Of a stretch of DNA of 64,000 nt, positions 8,967 to 19,093 are shown in pieces. Origin of the DNA: [Mycobacterium] stephanolepidis (lineage in GTDB: Bacteria > Actinomycetota > Actinomycetes > Mycobacteriales > Mycobacteriaceae); NCBI RefSeq assembly GCF_002356335.1, contig NZ_AP018165.1, positions 3,782,001 through 3,846,000 of the forward strand, in the 5' to 3' direction. A model generated the notes under the pieces. It was not told the origin of the DNA and made no database searches. It worked only from the letters and a program-made list of their open reading frames with translations. A program made the translations under genes and the position numbers. Each line of letters opens with the position of its first letter. The stretch's first letter is position 1.

Positions 8967-9883
8967 CCGCTGCACAACGGCGTGCCGCTGAACTTATCCG
9001 GATTGCTCACATCCCAGACCGCGAGCACCTTGCCGTCCCGCACGGTGTATCCGCTGACCCGGGGCAGCACCGGCCAATAGGCAGAGTCGATGGCCTCGTC
9101 TGCCGGAGTCTCGGTCAGGTACATGCCGAACTGTCCATTCACCAACGCCGGATTGATGGCCCGGATCATCCCCGGGCCGTAACGATCCAGCAATCCGAGC
9201 AGGAAGCGCGCCACCTTGTCGGGGCCGCGGATGACCCGCACCGCGGTCGGTGCCTTGCCATCGGAATCTCCCGTCATCGTCACATCCGGATGCAACAGTC
9301 GGACAACGGCTTCCACGCTGCCCGACATGAGAGCCTCGAGCAGCTTGCCGACCACCTCATTGTGCTCGGCATCGGCCACCGGCTCCGGCGTTGCGCTCAC
9401 CGTCCGACGCGCACGCGTGGCAAGTTGACGCGCGGCCGTGTCATTGATGCCGAGGATCTCGGCAATCTGCTTGAAGGGCACGGAGAATCCGTCGTGCAGA
9501 ACGAAGGCGACGCGCTGATCGGGCGCCAGACGGTCCAGCACCACCATCGCCGCAAAACGCGCGTCCTCACTGGCCACCAGCACCGCCAGCGGATCATTGC
9601 CATCCAGACCGGTGACCACCGGCTCCGGAAGCCACTCCCCCACATAGGTTTCCCTGCGATAGACCGCCGACCTCAGCCGATCCAGGCCGAGCCGGGACAC
9701 CACGGTAGTCAGCCAGGCCGCTAGGTCCTCGATCTCGACGGTCGCGGAGTGCAGGCGCAACCAGGCGTCCTGGACAATATCCTCGGCGTCAGCGACGCTG
9801 CCGGTGAGGCGGTACGCCACCGCCTGCAATCGAGGGCGCAGCGCCTCGAACTCGTCGGTGCGATCACGAACCGGAACTGCCAC
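8963..9883 (-). CDS. sigJ: ECF41-type RNA polymerase sigma factor with SnoaL-like tail (SigJ)
   Basis: Extracytoplasmic-function sigma factor of 306 residues. The N-terminal half has sigma region 2 (AYRLTGSVADAEDIVQDAWLR) and region 4 (VAFVLHDGFSVPFKQIAEIL). The C-terminal half is a SnoaL/NTF2-like extension that in this group modulates core binding in place of a separate anti-sigma factor. The ECF41 hallmarks are visible: WLPEP in the linker, a DSDGK version of the DGGGR-type motif, and NPDKF near the end. GTG start at 9883 with no RBS but TAGGCT six bases upstream, so probably leaderless. Matches M. tuberculosis SigJ (Rv3328c, 312 aa). Confidence 0.9.
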   Translation of the reverse strand: MAVPVRDRTDEFEALRPRLQAVAYRLTGSVADAEDIVQDAWLRLHSATVEIEDLAAWLTTVVSRLGLDRLRSAVYRRETYVGEWLPEPVVTGLDGNDPLAVLVASEDARFAAMVVLDRLAPDQRVAFVLHDGFSVPFKQIAEILGINDTAARQLATRARRTVSATPEPVADAEHNEVVGKLLEALMSGSVEAVVRLLHPDVTMTGDSDGKAPTAVRVIRGPDKVARFLLGLLDRYGPGMIRAINPALVNGQFGMYLTETPADEAIDSAYWPVLPRVSGYTVRDGKVLAVWDVSNPDKFSGTPLCSG

Positions 9884-9889
9884 ATGTTG

Positions 9890-9895
9890 AGCCTA
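9890..9895 (-). promoter_or_regulatory. -10 hexamer for leaderless sigJ (TAGGCT)
   Basis: Read on the minus strand this is TAGGCT, 6 bases before the sigJ GTG at 9883. It sits in a 33-base divergent gap that also holds the opposing -10 of the next gene. Confidence 0.5.
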
Positions 9896-9904
9896 GGCCT
9901 GCAA

Positions 9905-9910
9905 TAAGGT
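9905..9910 (+). promoter_or_regulatory. -10 hexamer for the leaderless SMP-30-like gene (TAAGGT)
   Basis: TAAGGT, then 6 bases, then the ATG at 9917. No RBS is present. The two opposing -10 elements are only 9 bases apart, so polymerase can probably serve one direction at a time. Confidence 0.5.
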
Positions 9911-9916
9911 GAGCCC

Positions 9917-10927
9917 ATGGCCAAGCCGTCGATTGACCCCGTCCGCTGGCAGCCGCCCGGGGTGCGGGCGCTATCCCTGAACCCGCAGCCCCTTCCCCCG
10001 CTCGCGGTGGTGCCGCTGCCGGGTCATGGACCCGAGGATGTCGTGGCGGACGCCGCGGGAAATATCTGGACGGGCGTGGTGGACGGAAAGATGCTCCGCA
10101 TCTCGCCCGACGGTGCCGAGGTTACGCACGTCGCGACCACCGAGCACCCACCCCTGGGCCTGCATATCGCGCGCGATGGCCGCGTACTGATCTGCAGCCG
10201 CGACAAGCTGCTGGCCCTCGATCCGGCCTCCGGAGATATCGAGCCACTTGTCACCGAGGTCGATGGCCCCCCACTCATCTTCTGCTCGAATGTCACCGAA
10301 GCATCTGATGGGACAATCTATTTCAGCGAGTCGACGGCACGTTTCCCCTTCGAGGAGTATCGGGCCGCCGCCATCGAGGGCCGCGGTACCGGCCGGGTGT
10401 TTCGCCGCGATATCGACGGCACTGTCACCACCATCGCCGACGGGTTGTACTTCACCAACGGCGTCACCCTGACCGCCGACGAGTCCCGCTTGGTATACGC
10501 CGAAACCATTGGGCGGCGCCTGAGCACGATCGCGCTGTCGGGTTCGGCACAGGGACAGACCTCGAGGCTCGTCGAGGAATTGCCGTGCATGCCCGACAAC
10601 ATCAGCACCGGCTCCGATGGCCGGATATGGGTCGCGATGGCGGGGCCGCGCAATGCCGCGCTGGAGACGCTCGTGCCGCGCGCACCGCTGCTGCGCAAAC
10701 TTCTCTGGCAACTTCCGGAATCGATTCAGCCTGCCGTCACGGCCGACGCCTGGGTTGTCGCGTTCAATCCGGACACCGGGGCGGCGGTCGCGAACATCCG
10801 CGGCCGCGACCCACTGCTGCAGACCACGACCGGTGTCGTGGAGTCCGGCGGCCGCCTCTGGCTGGGCTGCATCGGATCGTCGGCCGTCGGTCATATCAAC
10901 CTGTCCGATATCGCGTCGTCCGGGTAG
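9917..10927 (+). CDS. SMP-30/gluconolactonase or strictosidine-synthase-like beta-propeller protein
   Basis: A 336-residue protein with repeated propeller blades: [20 protein letters not shown], then [44 protein letters not shown] and [14 protein letters not shown]. This is the pattern of the SMP-30/strictosidine-synthase-like calcium-dependent lactonase group. No signal peptide is visible, so it is likely cytosolic. Divergent from sigJ across 33 bases, it may be co-controlled with it. The substrate is unknown; a lactone or organophosphate-like ester is only a family expectation. Confidence 0.75.
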   Translation: MAKPSIDPVRWQPPGVRALSLNPQPLPPLAVVPLPGHGPEDVVADAAGNIWTGVVDGKMLRISPDGAEVTHVATTEHPPLGLHIARDGRVLICSRDKLLALDPASGDIEPLVTEVDGPPLIFCSNVTEASDGTIYFSESTARFPFEEYRAAAIEGRGTGRVFRRDIDGTVTTIADGLYFTNGVTLTADESRLVYAETIGRRLSTIALSGSAQGQTSRLVEELPCMPDNISTGSDGRIWVAMAGPRNAALETLVPRAPLLRKLLWQLPESIQPAVTADAWVVAFNPDTGAAVANIRGRDPLLQTTTGVVESGGRLWLGCIGSSAVGHINLSDIASSG

Positions 10928-11003
10928 TCGACCGAGAAGTCACATCCGACACAGGCGTAACATCCCCCAGTTCAGGGTGGTGGTCACTTACTGTGGCAAG
11001 GCG

Positions 11004-12290
11004 ATGACCACCTGGATTCCTGCGCCCGATCGCCGTCCGTCGCTGCGAGCAGCCGCGACGCGCTTCGCCGCGGCCACCGCCGCCGGGCTGATCGTCGCCG
11101 CCCTCCCCCTCAGCACACCGTTGGCTACTGCCGAGCCCGGGTTCACGCCGCCGGATACCAGCGGGTGCCCCTACAAGGTCGTCACGCCACCGGCAGTCGA
11201 CACCTCCGAGGTCCCCAAGGCCGGTGGCGATCCGCCCGCGCCACTCCCGGTGCCCGCCAAGCCCATCGGCGGCGAGATGCTCGGAAGCTGCGATGTGATC
11301 ACCCCCGCCGGCGCCGGGCCCGTCCCCAATGATGTCTCTGCGGAGTCCTGGCTCATCGCCGACCTGAACACGGGAAATGTGGTCGCGGCCAAGGACCCTC
11401 ACGCCCGACACCGGCCCGCCAGTGTCATCAAGGTGCTGGTCGCCATGGAGGCCATCAACAACCTGAACCTCAACCAGGCGGTGGTGGGTACCCAGGACGA
11501 CGCGAACAGCGAGGGCACCAGGGTCGGCGTCGACGTCGGCGGCACCTACACCGTCCGGCAGCTACTCACCGGTCTGCTCATGAACTCGGGCAACGACGCC
11601 GCACACGCGCTGGCCGTCCAGCTCGGAGGCATGGCCGAGACCGTCGCCAAGATCAACGACATGGCACAGAAACTCGGTGCGCGGGACACGCGGGCTGCCA
11701 CCCCCTCCGGTCTCGACGGCCCCGGCATGAGCACCTCGGCCTACGACCTGGGCTTGTTCTACAAGTACGCGTTCGCGGACCCCACCTTCGCCGATCTGGT
11801 GTCGGCTCCGAAGGCAACCTTCCCGGGCCATCCCGCCAAACCCGGTGAGCCCGAAGATCATCCGCCCTACGAGATGACGAACGACAACCGGCTGCTCTAC
11901 AACTACCCCGGCGCGCTCGGTGGGAAGACCGGATACACCGATGACGCGCAACAGACCTTTGTCGGCGCCGCCGAGCGTGACGGCCGCCGGTTGGTCGTCA
12001 CCATGTTGCGCGGTACGCGTCTTCCGATCGCGCCGTGGGAACAGGCCGCCCATCTGCTCGACTACGGGTTCTCGACGCCGCGCGATGCCTCGATCGGCAA
12101 GCTCGTCGATCCGGACCCATCGCTGCTGACCAAGCCGCATGCCGACAACGCGGCCACGCCCCAGGCCGCCGGCCTCACGGCCGATGCGGTCAACAGCGTG
12201 CCGGTCCGGGTGGGTGTGACGATCATCGGCGCGATGATCGTCTTCGGACTCATCCTGGCGGCGCGCTCACTCAACCGCCGCCAGGCCTAA
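11004..12290 (+). CDS. dacB1: D-alanyl-D-alanine carboxypeptidase (DacB1-like PBP)
   Basis: Low-molecular-weight penicillin-binding protein trimming the terminal D-Ala from peptidoglycan stem peptides outside the membrane. ATG 11004 gives 428 residues: a signal peptide (hydrophobic stretch about 20-42), a proline-rich region, then the S11 peptidase domain with SVIK (active serine and lysine), SGND and KTG motifs, and a C-terminal membrane anchor ([16 protein letters not shown]) followed by basic residues. Equivalent to Rv3330. Its stop is three bases from that of the convergent next gene. Confidence 0.92.
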   Translation: MTTWIPAPDRRPSLRAAATRFAAATAAGLIVAALPLSTPLATAEPGFTPPDTSGCPYKVVTPPAVDTSEVPKAGGDPPAPLPVPAKPIGGEMLGSCDVITPAGAGPVPNDVSAESWLIADLNTGNVVAAKDPHARHRPASVIKVLVAMEAINNLNLNQAVVGTQDDANSEGTRVGVDVGGTYTVRQLLTGLLMNSGNDAAHALAVQLGGMAETVAKINDMAQKLGARDTRAATPSGLDGPGMSTSAYDLGLFYKYAFADPTFADLVSAPKATFPGHPAKPGEPEDHPPYEMTNDNRLLYNYPGALGGKTGYTDDAQQTFVGAAERDGRRLVVTMLRGTRLPIAPWEQAAHLLDYGFSTPRDASIGKLVDPDPSLLTKPHADNAATPQAAGLTADAVNSVPVRVGVTIIGAMIVFGLILAARSLNRRQA

Positions 12291-12293
12291 ACC

Positions 12294-13322
12294 CTAGTCT
12301 CCGCCGCGGCCTAGCCACGAAATACCCAGGGCACCAAGAGCTCCAGCGCCGAAGGCGGCGAGGACACCCAGCTTCGAGGGCCGCTCGACGGTCTCGATCC
12401 GCGTAGTGATGACAACCGGCTCGGGCGGCGGCACATACACAAAGGGCTGGTTCTCATCGGAGGTGGCCGCCCACGCGGTGGCATACAACAGCAGACGGGC
12501 GGTGATGTAGGCGAACACCATGATGCCGAGCACCGGGCCGAACGTGGAGCCCGCAGGACCATGCATGATCACGCTCAGATAGATCGACGCGACCTGTTTG
12601 AACAGCTCGAAGCCGATCGCCGCGATGAGCCCGGCCCGCACCGCACTGGAGAATGGCAGCCGCTCTCTCGGTAGTCGCGAGATCATCCAGGTGAACAACG
12701 CCCACGACAACACGGTCGCTATGGCGATGGTGACGACCTTGAGAAGTACCGCCGGTATGGAGACGTCATGTAGCCCCACCCAGCCGAGTATTCGCAGGAT
12801 CGTTTTCTCATTACCGACAACGGTGACCGCGATGGTGAGGGCCAGCGCCACGAACGTCGAGCCCAATGCCACCAGATCTGACAGCTTGCCCCGCACGAAC
12901 CCGTCGGAGTCGTTGGGCTGCTCCCACATGGCGCTAAGCGCCGCCCGCACGTTGGCCATCCACCCCAGCCCGGCCCAGGCCGCGGTCGCAAGACCCGCGA
13001 TGCCCAGGCTGGTGCGCGAGGCAATGGCGGTATCCATCAGATTGATTAGCTGATTGCCCACTTCGCCGGAGATCGCCCCGCTGATCCGGCCCCGTAACTC
13101 CGCTATCGTGTCCGGTCGCCTGGACAACACGAAGCCCATGACCGCGAATCCGACCATCATCAGCGGAAACAGCGCAAAGACCGTGAAATACGTGATTCCT
13201 GCGGCGTAGAAGTTGCCGTTGACCTTTTGGTAGCGCTCCTGCATGCGCATGATGTGGTCGAACCAGGGAAACCTTGCGCGATAGCGGTCGAGAATCCCGG
13301 GCTTATCGTCTTCGGCCACCAC
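12294..13322 (-). CDS. YihY/BrkB (YhjD-type) inner membrane protein
   Basis: A 342-residue integral membrane protein with about six hydrophobic segments and the family hallmarks (ITYFTVFALFPLMMVGFAV near residue 45; a late FGPVLGIMVFAYITARLLLYATAWAA-type helix). The BrkB/YihY family was once called ribonuclease BN; its members are now linked to envelope integrity or transport, with function unsettled. Corresponds to Rv3335c. Lies 19 bases after trpS and is probably co-transcribed with it. Confidence 0.85.
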   Translation of the reverse strand: MVAEDDKPGILDRYRARFPWFDHIMRMQERYQKVNGNFYAAGITYFTVFALFPLMMVGFAVMGFVLSRRPDTIAELRGRISGAISGEVGNQLINLMDTAIASRTSLGIAGLATAAWAGLGWMANVRAALSAMWEQPNDSDGFVRGKLSDLVALGSTFVALALTIAVTVVGNEKTILRILGWVGLHDVSIPAVLLKVVTIAIATVLSWALFTWMISRLPRERLPFSSAVRAGLIAAIGFELFKQVASIYLSVIMHGPAGSTFGPVLGIMVFAYITARLLLYATAWAATSDENQPFVYVPPPEPVVITTRIETVERPSKLGVLAAFGAGALGALGISWLGRGGD

Positions 13323-13341
13323 TCACCGCCTCTGTTGTTCG

Positions 13342-14436
<1,095 letters not shown>

Positions 14437-15264
14437 CTAGTGCAGCCGGTACTCGACCGTCACCGGCGCATGGTCGGACCAGCGCAGTGCGTAGGCGTCG
14501 GCACGTTCGACCCGCGCCGCGTGTGCGCGCTGCCCGAGATCGGCGGTCGCCAGGTGATAGTCGATGCGCCAGCCCGCGTCGTTGTCGAAGGCCTTACCCC
14601 GCCACGACCACCAGCTGTACGGTCCGTCGACATCGGGGTGCAGCAACCGGAAGGTATCGACCCACCCGGCCTCGAGCAGCGAGCCGACCCAGGCCCGCTC
14701 CTCCGGCAGGAACCCGGCCTTCTTCTGATTCGCCTTCCAGGCCTTGATGTCTCGCTCGGTATGCCCGATGTTCCAATCACCGCAGATCACCGTGTCGCGC
14801 CCGCTCGCAACCAGTTTGGCCATCCTGGCGCCCACCGCCGCCATGAAACGTTCCTTCTCGTCCTGGCGCGCCGTGCCCGCCTCCCCGGTGGGCAGGTAGA
14901 TGCTCGCCACCGTGAGATCGCCGACCTGGGCCTCCAGATACCGCCCGGCTTCGTCGAACTCGCCACCATCGGCGTCGAGCGACACCTTGGTCGAGGTGGC
15001 CGGGACGCGGCTGAGAATCCCCACGCCGTTGCGTCCCTTCACACTCGACGAGGCGTTCACCACGTGCCACCCCGCGGCCAGCGCCGGAGCCAACGCCTCC
15101 TGGAGTTGCTCGTTCTCCGCACGCACCTCTTGCAGACACACGATGTCGGCGGTCGTCTGCTCCAACCAGGGCAACAGCCCCCGGTTCTCCGTGGACCGCT
15201 CTTTGACCGCGGCACGAATGCCGTTGACGTTGATGGTGGTGACGGTGATCTTCTTGGTGCTCAT
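14437..15264 (-). CDS. xthA: Exodeoxyribonuclease III (AP endonuclease, ExoIII family)
   Basis: Base-excision repair enzyme cutting at abasic sites and removing 3' blocking groups. The start at 15264 gives 275 residues beginning MSTKKITVTTINVNGIRA; an upstream start at 15342 would add 26 atypical residues. Conserved motifs are present: CLQEVRAE (metal-binding Glu), GDWNIGHTERD, YSWWSWRG and the terminal WSDHAPVTVEY catalytic Asp-His. In M. tuberculosis xthA is elsewhere (Rv0427c), so its place next to trpS is a rearrangement relative to that genome. Confidence 0.93.
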   Translation of the reverse strand: MSTKKITVTTINVNGIRAAVKERSTENRGLLPWLEQTTADIVCLQEVRAENEQLQEALAPALAAGWHVVNASSSVKGRNGVGILSRVPATSTKVSLDADGGEFDEAGRYLEAQVGDLTVASIYLPTGEAGTARQDEKERFMAAVGARMAKLVASGRDTVICGDWNIGHTERDIKAWKANQKKAGFLPEERAWVGSLLEAGWVDTFRLLHPDVDGPYSWWSWRGKAFDNDAGWRIDYHLATADLGQRAHAARVERADAYALRWSDHAPVTVEYRLH

Positions 15265-15409
15265 CGGTCGCCGACGATAGTCGAGAGGTCTGACAGTGAT
15301 GAGCCGCCGGGGCGAAGAACAGCCGACAGTGATGGGCACCACGGGGCACGGTAAGTTGACGCAACAGACAGTAATGTCAACGCAGATGTTGGCGCACTAG
15401 GAGGACCGC

Positions 15410-16288
15410 ATGCTGGAAGCCATTTTGTCGAAGTCGTCGAGCAAGCGAGCGCCCATCGAGATGGGCGAGGGCGAGCCGGTCCTGCTGCTACATCCGTTCA
15501 TGCTGTCGCAGTCGGTGTGGGAGACCGTGGCCGAGCAGCTCGCCGATGCCGGATACGAGGTGTTCGCACCCACCTACCCCGGACACAACGGCGGCGGACC
15601 GTTGCCCGCGCTGCCTCCGTTGTCGCAGCGCTCGGTCGATACCTACCTGGACCAGGTCGAAGAGATCATGGATGAGAAGGGCTGGGAGACCGCCCATCTG
15701 GTGGGCAACTCGCTGGGCGGCTGGATCGCGCTGGGTCTGGCGCTACGCGGCCGGGCTCGCAGCGTCACCGCCATCGCGCCTGCCGGCGGCTGGACCAAGT
15801 ACTCGCCGCTGAAGGCGGAGATCGTGGTGAAGTTCGCGGCCATGCTCCCCTGGCTGGCGTTCTCCCGGCTGTTGGGCCGCCGCGTGGCGGGCCTGCCGTT
15901 CGTCAAGTTCGCCACCGCCCGCGCCCTCTGCGGGGAGACAGAGGCGCTGAGCCTGCCGGACTTCCACAGCATTTTCGAGGACATCACACACTGCCCGGCC
16001 TACTTGCCGTCGCTGTCGTCGATTCTGCCGGCGCCGGGCCTGCAGAACCTGAACACCATCTCGGTGCCGGCACAGCTGGTGCTGTGTGAGAAGGACGAGA
16101 TCGTGCCCCCGGGTCGTTTCGGGAAGCTCATCAGCCAGGGCCTGCCTGCCGATGCACGGCGAATCACCCTGGCGGGCATGGGGCACGTGCCCATGCTCGA
16201 AGCGCCCGGTCAGGTCACCGAAGTGATCGCCGACCTGATCGACCCGCTGGTCGCCGCCAAGCGTGCCGCGGCCTCCGACGTCGGCTAG
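15410..16288 (+). CDS. Alpha/beta hydrolase
   Basis: A 292-residue cytosolic alpha/beta hydrolase. The nucleophile elbow GNSLGGW, an acid in CEKDEIVPP and a histidine in GMGHVPMLEAPG complete the triad, and LLLHPFMLS forms the oxyanion region. AGGAGGACCGC gives a strong RBS before ATG 15410. The lid region (about 150-210) is mostly hydrophobic. The substrate is unknown. It stands alone between divergent xthA and convergent icd2. Confidence 0.85.
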   Translation: MLEAILSKSSSKRAPIEMGEGEPVLLLHPFMLSQSVWETVAEQLADAGYEVFAPTYPGHNGGGPLPALPPLSQRSVDTYLDQVEEIMDEKGWETAHLVGNSLGGWIALGLALRGRARSVTAIAPAGGWTKYSPLKAEIVVKFAAMLPWLAFSRLLGRRVAGLPFVKFATARALCGETEALSLPDFHSIFEDITHCPAYLPSLSSILPAPGLQNLNTISVPAQLVLCEKDEIVPPGRFGKLISQGLPADARRITLAGMGHVPMLEAPGQVTEVIADLIDPLVAAKRAAASDVG

Positions 16289-16295
16289 AGATCAC

Positions 16296-16355
16296 GTCGA
16301 GCGTGAACCTGTGGCGGAGTTTCGACTGATTCGCCGCCCAGGTTTCACACTCGAC
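16296..16355. repeat. Long imperfect palindrome between convergent genes
   Basis: This 60-base element fills the gap between the hydrolase stop and the icd2 stop. It begins GTCGAGCGTGAACCTG and ends CAGGTTTCACACTCGAC; the arms pair over about 24 bases with a few mismatches around a short loop. It may serve as a two-way transcription terminator or be a copy of a dispersed palindromic repeat. No T-tract flanks it and I saw no second copy in this window. Confidence 0.6.
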
Positions 16356-16363
16356 GCAGTGAG

Positions 16364-18601
16364 CTATACCTCGACGGATGCCAGTACGGCGTTGAAGGTC
16401 TGGCTCGGCCGCATCACCGCGGCGGTCTTATCCGGGTCCGGAGAGTAGTAGCCGCCGATATCGGCCGGGCTGCCCTGCACTGCGGCAAGCTCGGCGACGA
16501 TCTCGTCCTCGTTCTCGACCAGCTGCTTGGCCAACGGCGCGAACAGCTCGGCCAGCTCCACATCCTCGGTCTGAGCGGCAAGCTCGGCCGCCCAGTACAG
16601 GGCCAGGTAGAACTGGCTGCCACGGTTGTCGAGCTCCCCGACCTTGCGCGACGGGCTCTTGTCGTTCTCCAGCAGCTTCCCGGTCGCCGCGTCCAGCGTG
16701 GTGGCCAGAATCTTGGCCCGCGGGTTCCCGGTCTTGATGCCCAGGTCCTCCAGGCTGACGGCCAGCGCCAGGAACTCACCGAGAGAGTCCCACCGCAGGT
16801 GGTTCTCTTCGACCAGCTGGCTGACGTGCTTGGGTGCCGAACCGCCGGCGCCGGTCTCGTACAGTCCGCCGCCCGCCATCAGCGGCACGATGGACAGCAT
16901 CTTGGCGCTGGTACCCAGCTCCAGGATCGGGAACAGGTCGGTCAGGTAGTCACGCAGAATGTTGCCGGTCGCGGCGATGGTGTCCTTGCCGCGGATCAGC
17001 CGTTCCAGCGTGTAGCGCATGGCCCAGACCTGGGGCACAACCTGAATCTTGAGGCCTTCGGTGTCGTGGTCCTGCAGGTACTCCTTGACCTTCTTGCGCA
17101 GTTCCACCTCGTGCGGACGCTCGGTGTCCAGCCAGAACACCACGTTCATCCCGGATTCCCGCCCACGGGTGACCGCCAGCTTGACCCAGTCCTGGATCGC
17201 CGCGTCCCGCACGATCGGCATGCGCCAGATGTCACCCTCGTCGACGTTCTGGCTCAGCAGTACCTCACCGGTGTCGATATCGACGATGTCGGCGACGCCC
17301 GCCTCGGCGATCTCGAAGGTCTTGTCGTGGCTGCCGTACTCCTCGGCCTTCTGCGCCATGAGACCCACGTTGGGAACGGTGCCCATGGTGGTCGGATCGA
17401 ACTGGCCGTGGGTCTTTACGAAGTTGATCATCTCCTGATAGATCCGGGAGAAGGTCGACTCCGGGTTGACGGCCTTGGTGTCCTTGAGCTTGCCGTCCGC
17501 GCCGTACATCTTGCCGCCGGCCCGGATCATCGCGGGCATCGAGGCGTCGACGATCACGTCGCTGGGCGAATGGAAGTTCGAGATGCCCTTGGCCGAATCC
17601 ACCATGGCCAGCTCGGGCCGGTGCTCGTGGCAGGCGTGCAGGTCGCGAATGATCTCCTCGTGCTGCGATGCCGGCAGCGCCTCGATCTTGCTGTAGAGGT
17701 CGGACATGCCGTTGTTGACGTTCACGCCCAGCTCGTCGAACAGCTCCTGATGCTTGGCGAAGGCGTCCTTGTAGAAGATCTTCACCGCGTGCCCGAACAC
17801 GATGGGGTGGCTGACCCGCATCATGGTGGCCTTGACGTGCAGGGAGAGCATCACGCCGGTCTTATATGCGTCCTCGATCTGCTCTTCGTAGAAGTCGCAG
17901 AGCGCCTTCTTGCTCATGAACATGCTGTCGATGATGTCGCCCGCGCCCAGCGTCACCTCGGGCTTGAGCACGATGGTCTCGCCGCTCTTGGTGGTCAGCA
18001 CCATCTTGACCTTGCGGTCGCGATCCAGCGTCAGCGACTTCTCACCGTGGTAGAAGTCGCCTTCCTTCATGGTTGCGACGTGGGTGCGCGACGCCTGCGA
18101 CCACGTGCCCATGCTGTGCGGGTGCTTGCGTGCGTACTCCTTGACCGCACGCGGTGCGCGCCGATCCGAGTTACCTTCACGCAGAATGGGGTTCACGGCA
18201 CTGCCCAGACACTTGGTGTACCGCACCAAGATGTCCTTCTCTTCGTCGTTCTTCGGGTCCTCGGGGTAGTCCGGCAGCTTGTAGCCCTTACCCTGCAGTT
18301 CCTTGATGGCGGCCAGCAGCTGGGGCACCGACGCGCTGATGTTCGGCAGCTTGATGATGTTCGTCTCGGGCAACTGCGTCAGGCGGCCCAGCTCGGCCAG
18401 GTTGTCCGGAACGCGCTGATCCTCGGGGAGGTACTCGGTGAACTCGGACAGGATGCGTGCGGCAACGGAGATATCGCTGGTTTGAACGTCGATACCGGCG
18501 GGGCCCGCGAAGGCCCGGATGATCGGCAAGAAGGAGTACGTCGCAAGCAGCGGCGCCTCGTCTGTCAGCGTGTAGATGATGGTCGGCTGCTGCGCACTCA
18601 T
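16364..18601 (-). CDS. icd2: Monomeric NADP-dependent isocitrate dehydrogenase
   Basis: TCA-cycle enzyme converting isocitrate to 2-oxoglutarate with NADPH. The start at 18601 ([22 protein letters not shown]) follows a GGGAG site and gives 745 residues, the length of M. tuberculosis Icd2 (Rv0066c); two ATGs 14 and 5 residues upstream are less likely. The sequence is typical of the monomeric class: [36 protein letters not shown] and [17 protein letters not shown]. In M. tuberculosis the gene lies far away, another rearrangement. Confidence 0.95.
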   Translation of the reverse strand: MSAQQPTIIYTLTDEAPLLATYSFLPIIRAFAGPAGIDVQTSDISVAARILSEFTEYLPEDQRVPDNLAELGRLTQLPETNIIKLPNISASVPQLLAAIKELQGKGYKLPDYPEDPKNDEEKDILVRYTKCLGSAVNPILREGNSDRRAPRAVKEYARKHPHSMGTWSQASRTHVATMKEGDFYHGEKSLTLDRDRKVKMVLTTKSGETIVLKPEVTLGAGDIIDSMFMSKKALCDFYEEQIEDAYKTGVMLSLHVKATMMRVSHPIVFGHAVKIFYKDAFAKHQELFDELGVNVNNGMSDLYSKIEALPASQHEEIIRDLHACHEHRPELAMVDSAKGISNFHSPSDVIVDASMPAMIRAGGKMYGADGKLKDTKAVNPESTFSRIYQEMINFVKTHGQFDPTTMGTVPNVGLMAQKAEEYGSHDKTFEIAEAGVADIVDIDTGEVLLSQNVDEGDIWRMPIVRDAAIQDWVKLAVTRGRESGMNVVFWLDTERPHEVELRKKVKEYLQDHDTEGLKIQVVPQVWAMRYTLERLIRGKDTIAATGNILRDYLTDLFPILELGTSAKMLSIVPLMAGGGLYETGAGGSAPKHVSQLVEENHLRWDSLGEFLALAVSLEDLGIKTGNPRAKILATTLDAATGKLLENDKSPSRKVGELDNRGSQFYLALYWAAELAAQTEDVELAELFAPLAKQLVENEDEIVAELAAVQGSPADIGGYYSPDPDKTAAVMRPSQTFNAVLASVEV

Positions 18602-18816
18602 GGTCACTCCCGGCATCGTTGATCGGACTTGTTGGTCGGTCAAATCTCAGGCATCCCGTGGGTCACACGGTTGACCTATTCAGTATCACGTCGCTTCCGA
18701 GCCTAGGCGGGCGGACGGGCTGTGATCGCGCTCCCATCGTGGCCGTGAGCCACCACCGAGCCGTGCCTCGCATACCTGGTGGCAACCATTCGGTGCATTG
18801 CGATACGCTTTTAAGC
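18602..18816. promoter_or_regulatory. Divergent promoter region between icd2 and the SAM-IV leader
   Basis: A gene-free 215-base stretch carrying both outward promoters. A TACGCT hexamer at 18804-18809 sits 8 bases before the riboswitch and is a candidate -10 for the met operon; no good -35 was seen. A small hairpin (CCGTG/CACGG) near 18657 would lie in the icd2 leader. Nothing else was recognised. Confidence 0.35.
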
Positions 18817-18953
18817 GGTCATGAGTACCAGCGTCAAGCCCCGGCTCGCTGGTCGGCAACCCTCCAACCGCGGTGGGGTGCCCCGGGTGATGACCAGGTT
18901 GAGTAGCCGACTGGGTTATGAAAGGACAGTCGGCCACACGGCAAGCGCGGGTC
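18817..18953 (+). ncRNA. SAM-IV riboswitch
   Basis: The leader begins GGTCATGAGTACCAGCG, continues through GGCTCGCTGGTCGGCAACCC, a CCGCGGTGGGGTGCCCCGG segment, GTGATGACC closing the first stem with GGTCATGAG, then a GTAGCCGAC hairpin and a final GCAAGCGCGGGTC pseudoknot-like segment. This is the actinobacterial SAM-IV aptamer as I remember it from mycobacterial metC leaders. The hairpin at about 18903-18938 (GCCGACT...AGTCGGC) is longer than in the form I recall. It precedes metC-metX and should switch them off when S-adenosylmethionine is plentiful. No T-tract terminator is visible downstream, so control may act on translation or through Rho. Confidence 0.9.
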
Positions 18954-18960
18954 CGATGAC

Positions 18961-19012
18961 GGGCCCCGAGAAGACAGGTTGGCCCAATGAAGCGTTCGTC
19001 ACCCGGGGGTGA
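18961..19012 (+). promoter_or_regulatory. Candidate expression-platform hairpins of the met leader
   Basis: After the aptamer, GGGCC (18961-18965) can pair with GGCCC (18981-18985), and TCACCC (18999-19004) with GGGTGA (19007-19012). Neither is followed by T residues. The AGGAGG site of metC is at 19083-19088, far from both, so which structure switches expression is not clear. Confidence 0.3.
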
Positions 19013-19093
19013 GTCCCTGCATTCCTGTTATCGGTGTTGTCGCTGTCGCATGCCCTAAACCGCCAGCCCCGCACCGACCACCAGGAGGTTCCC

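Noticed and set aside
16799..18622. 607-residue plus-strand frame opposite icd2
   Set aside because: A shadow frame from high GC codon bias; its sequence has no fold-like pattern and icd2 is unambiguous.
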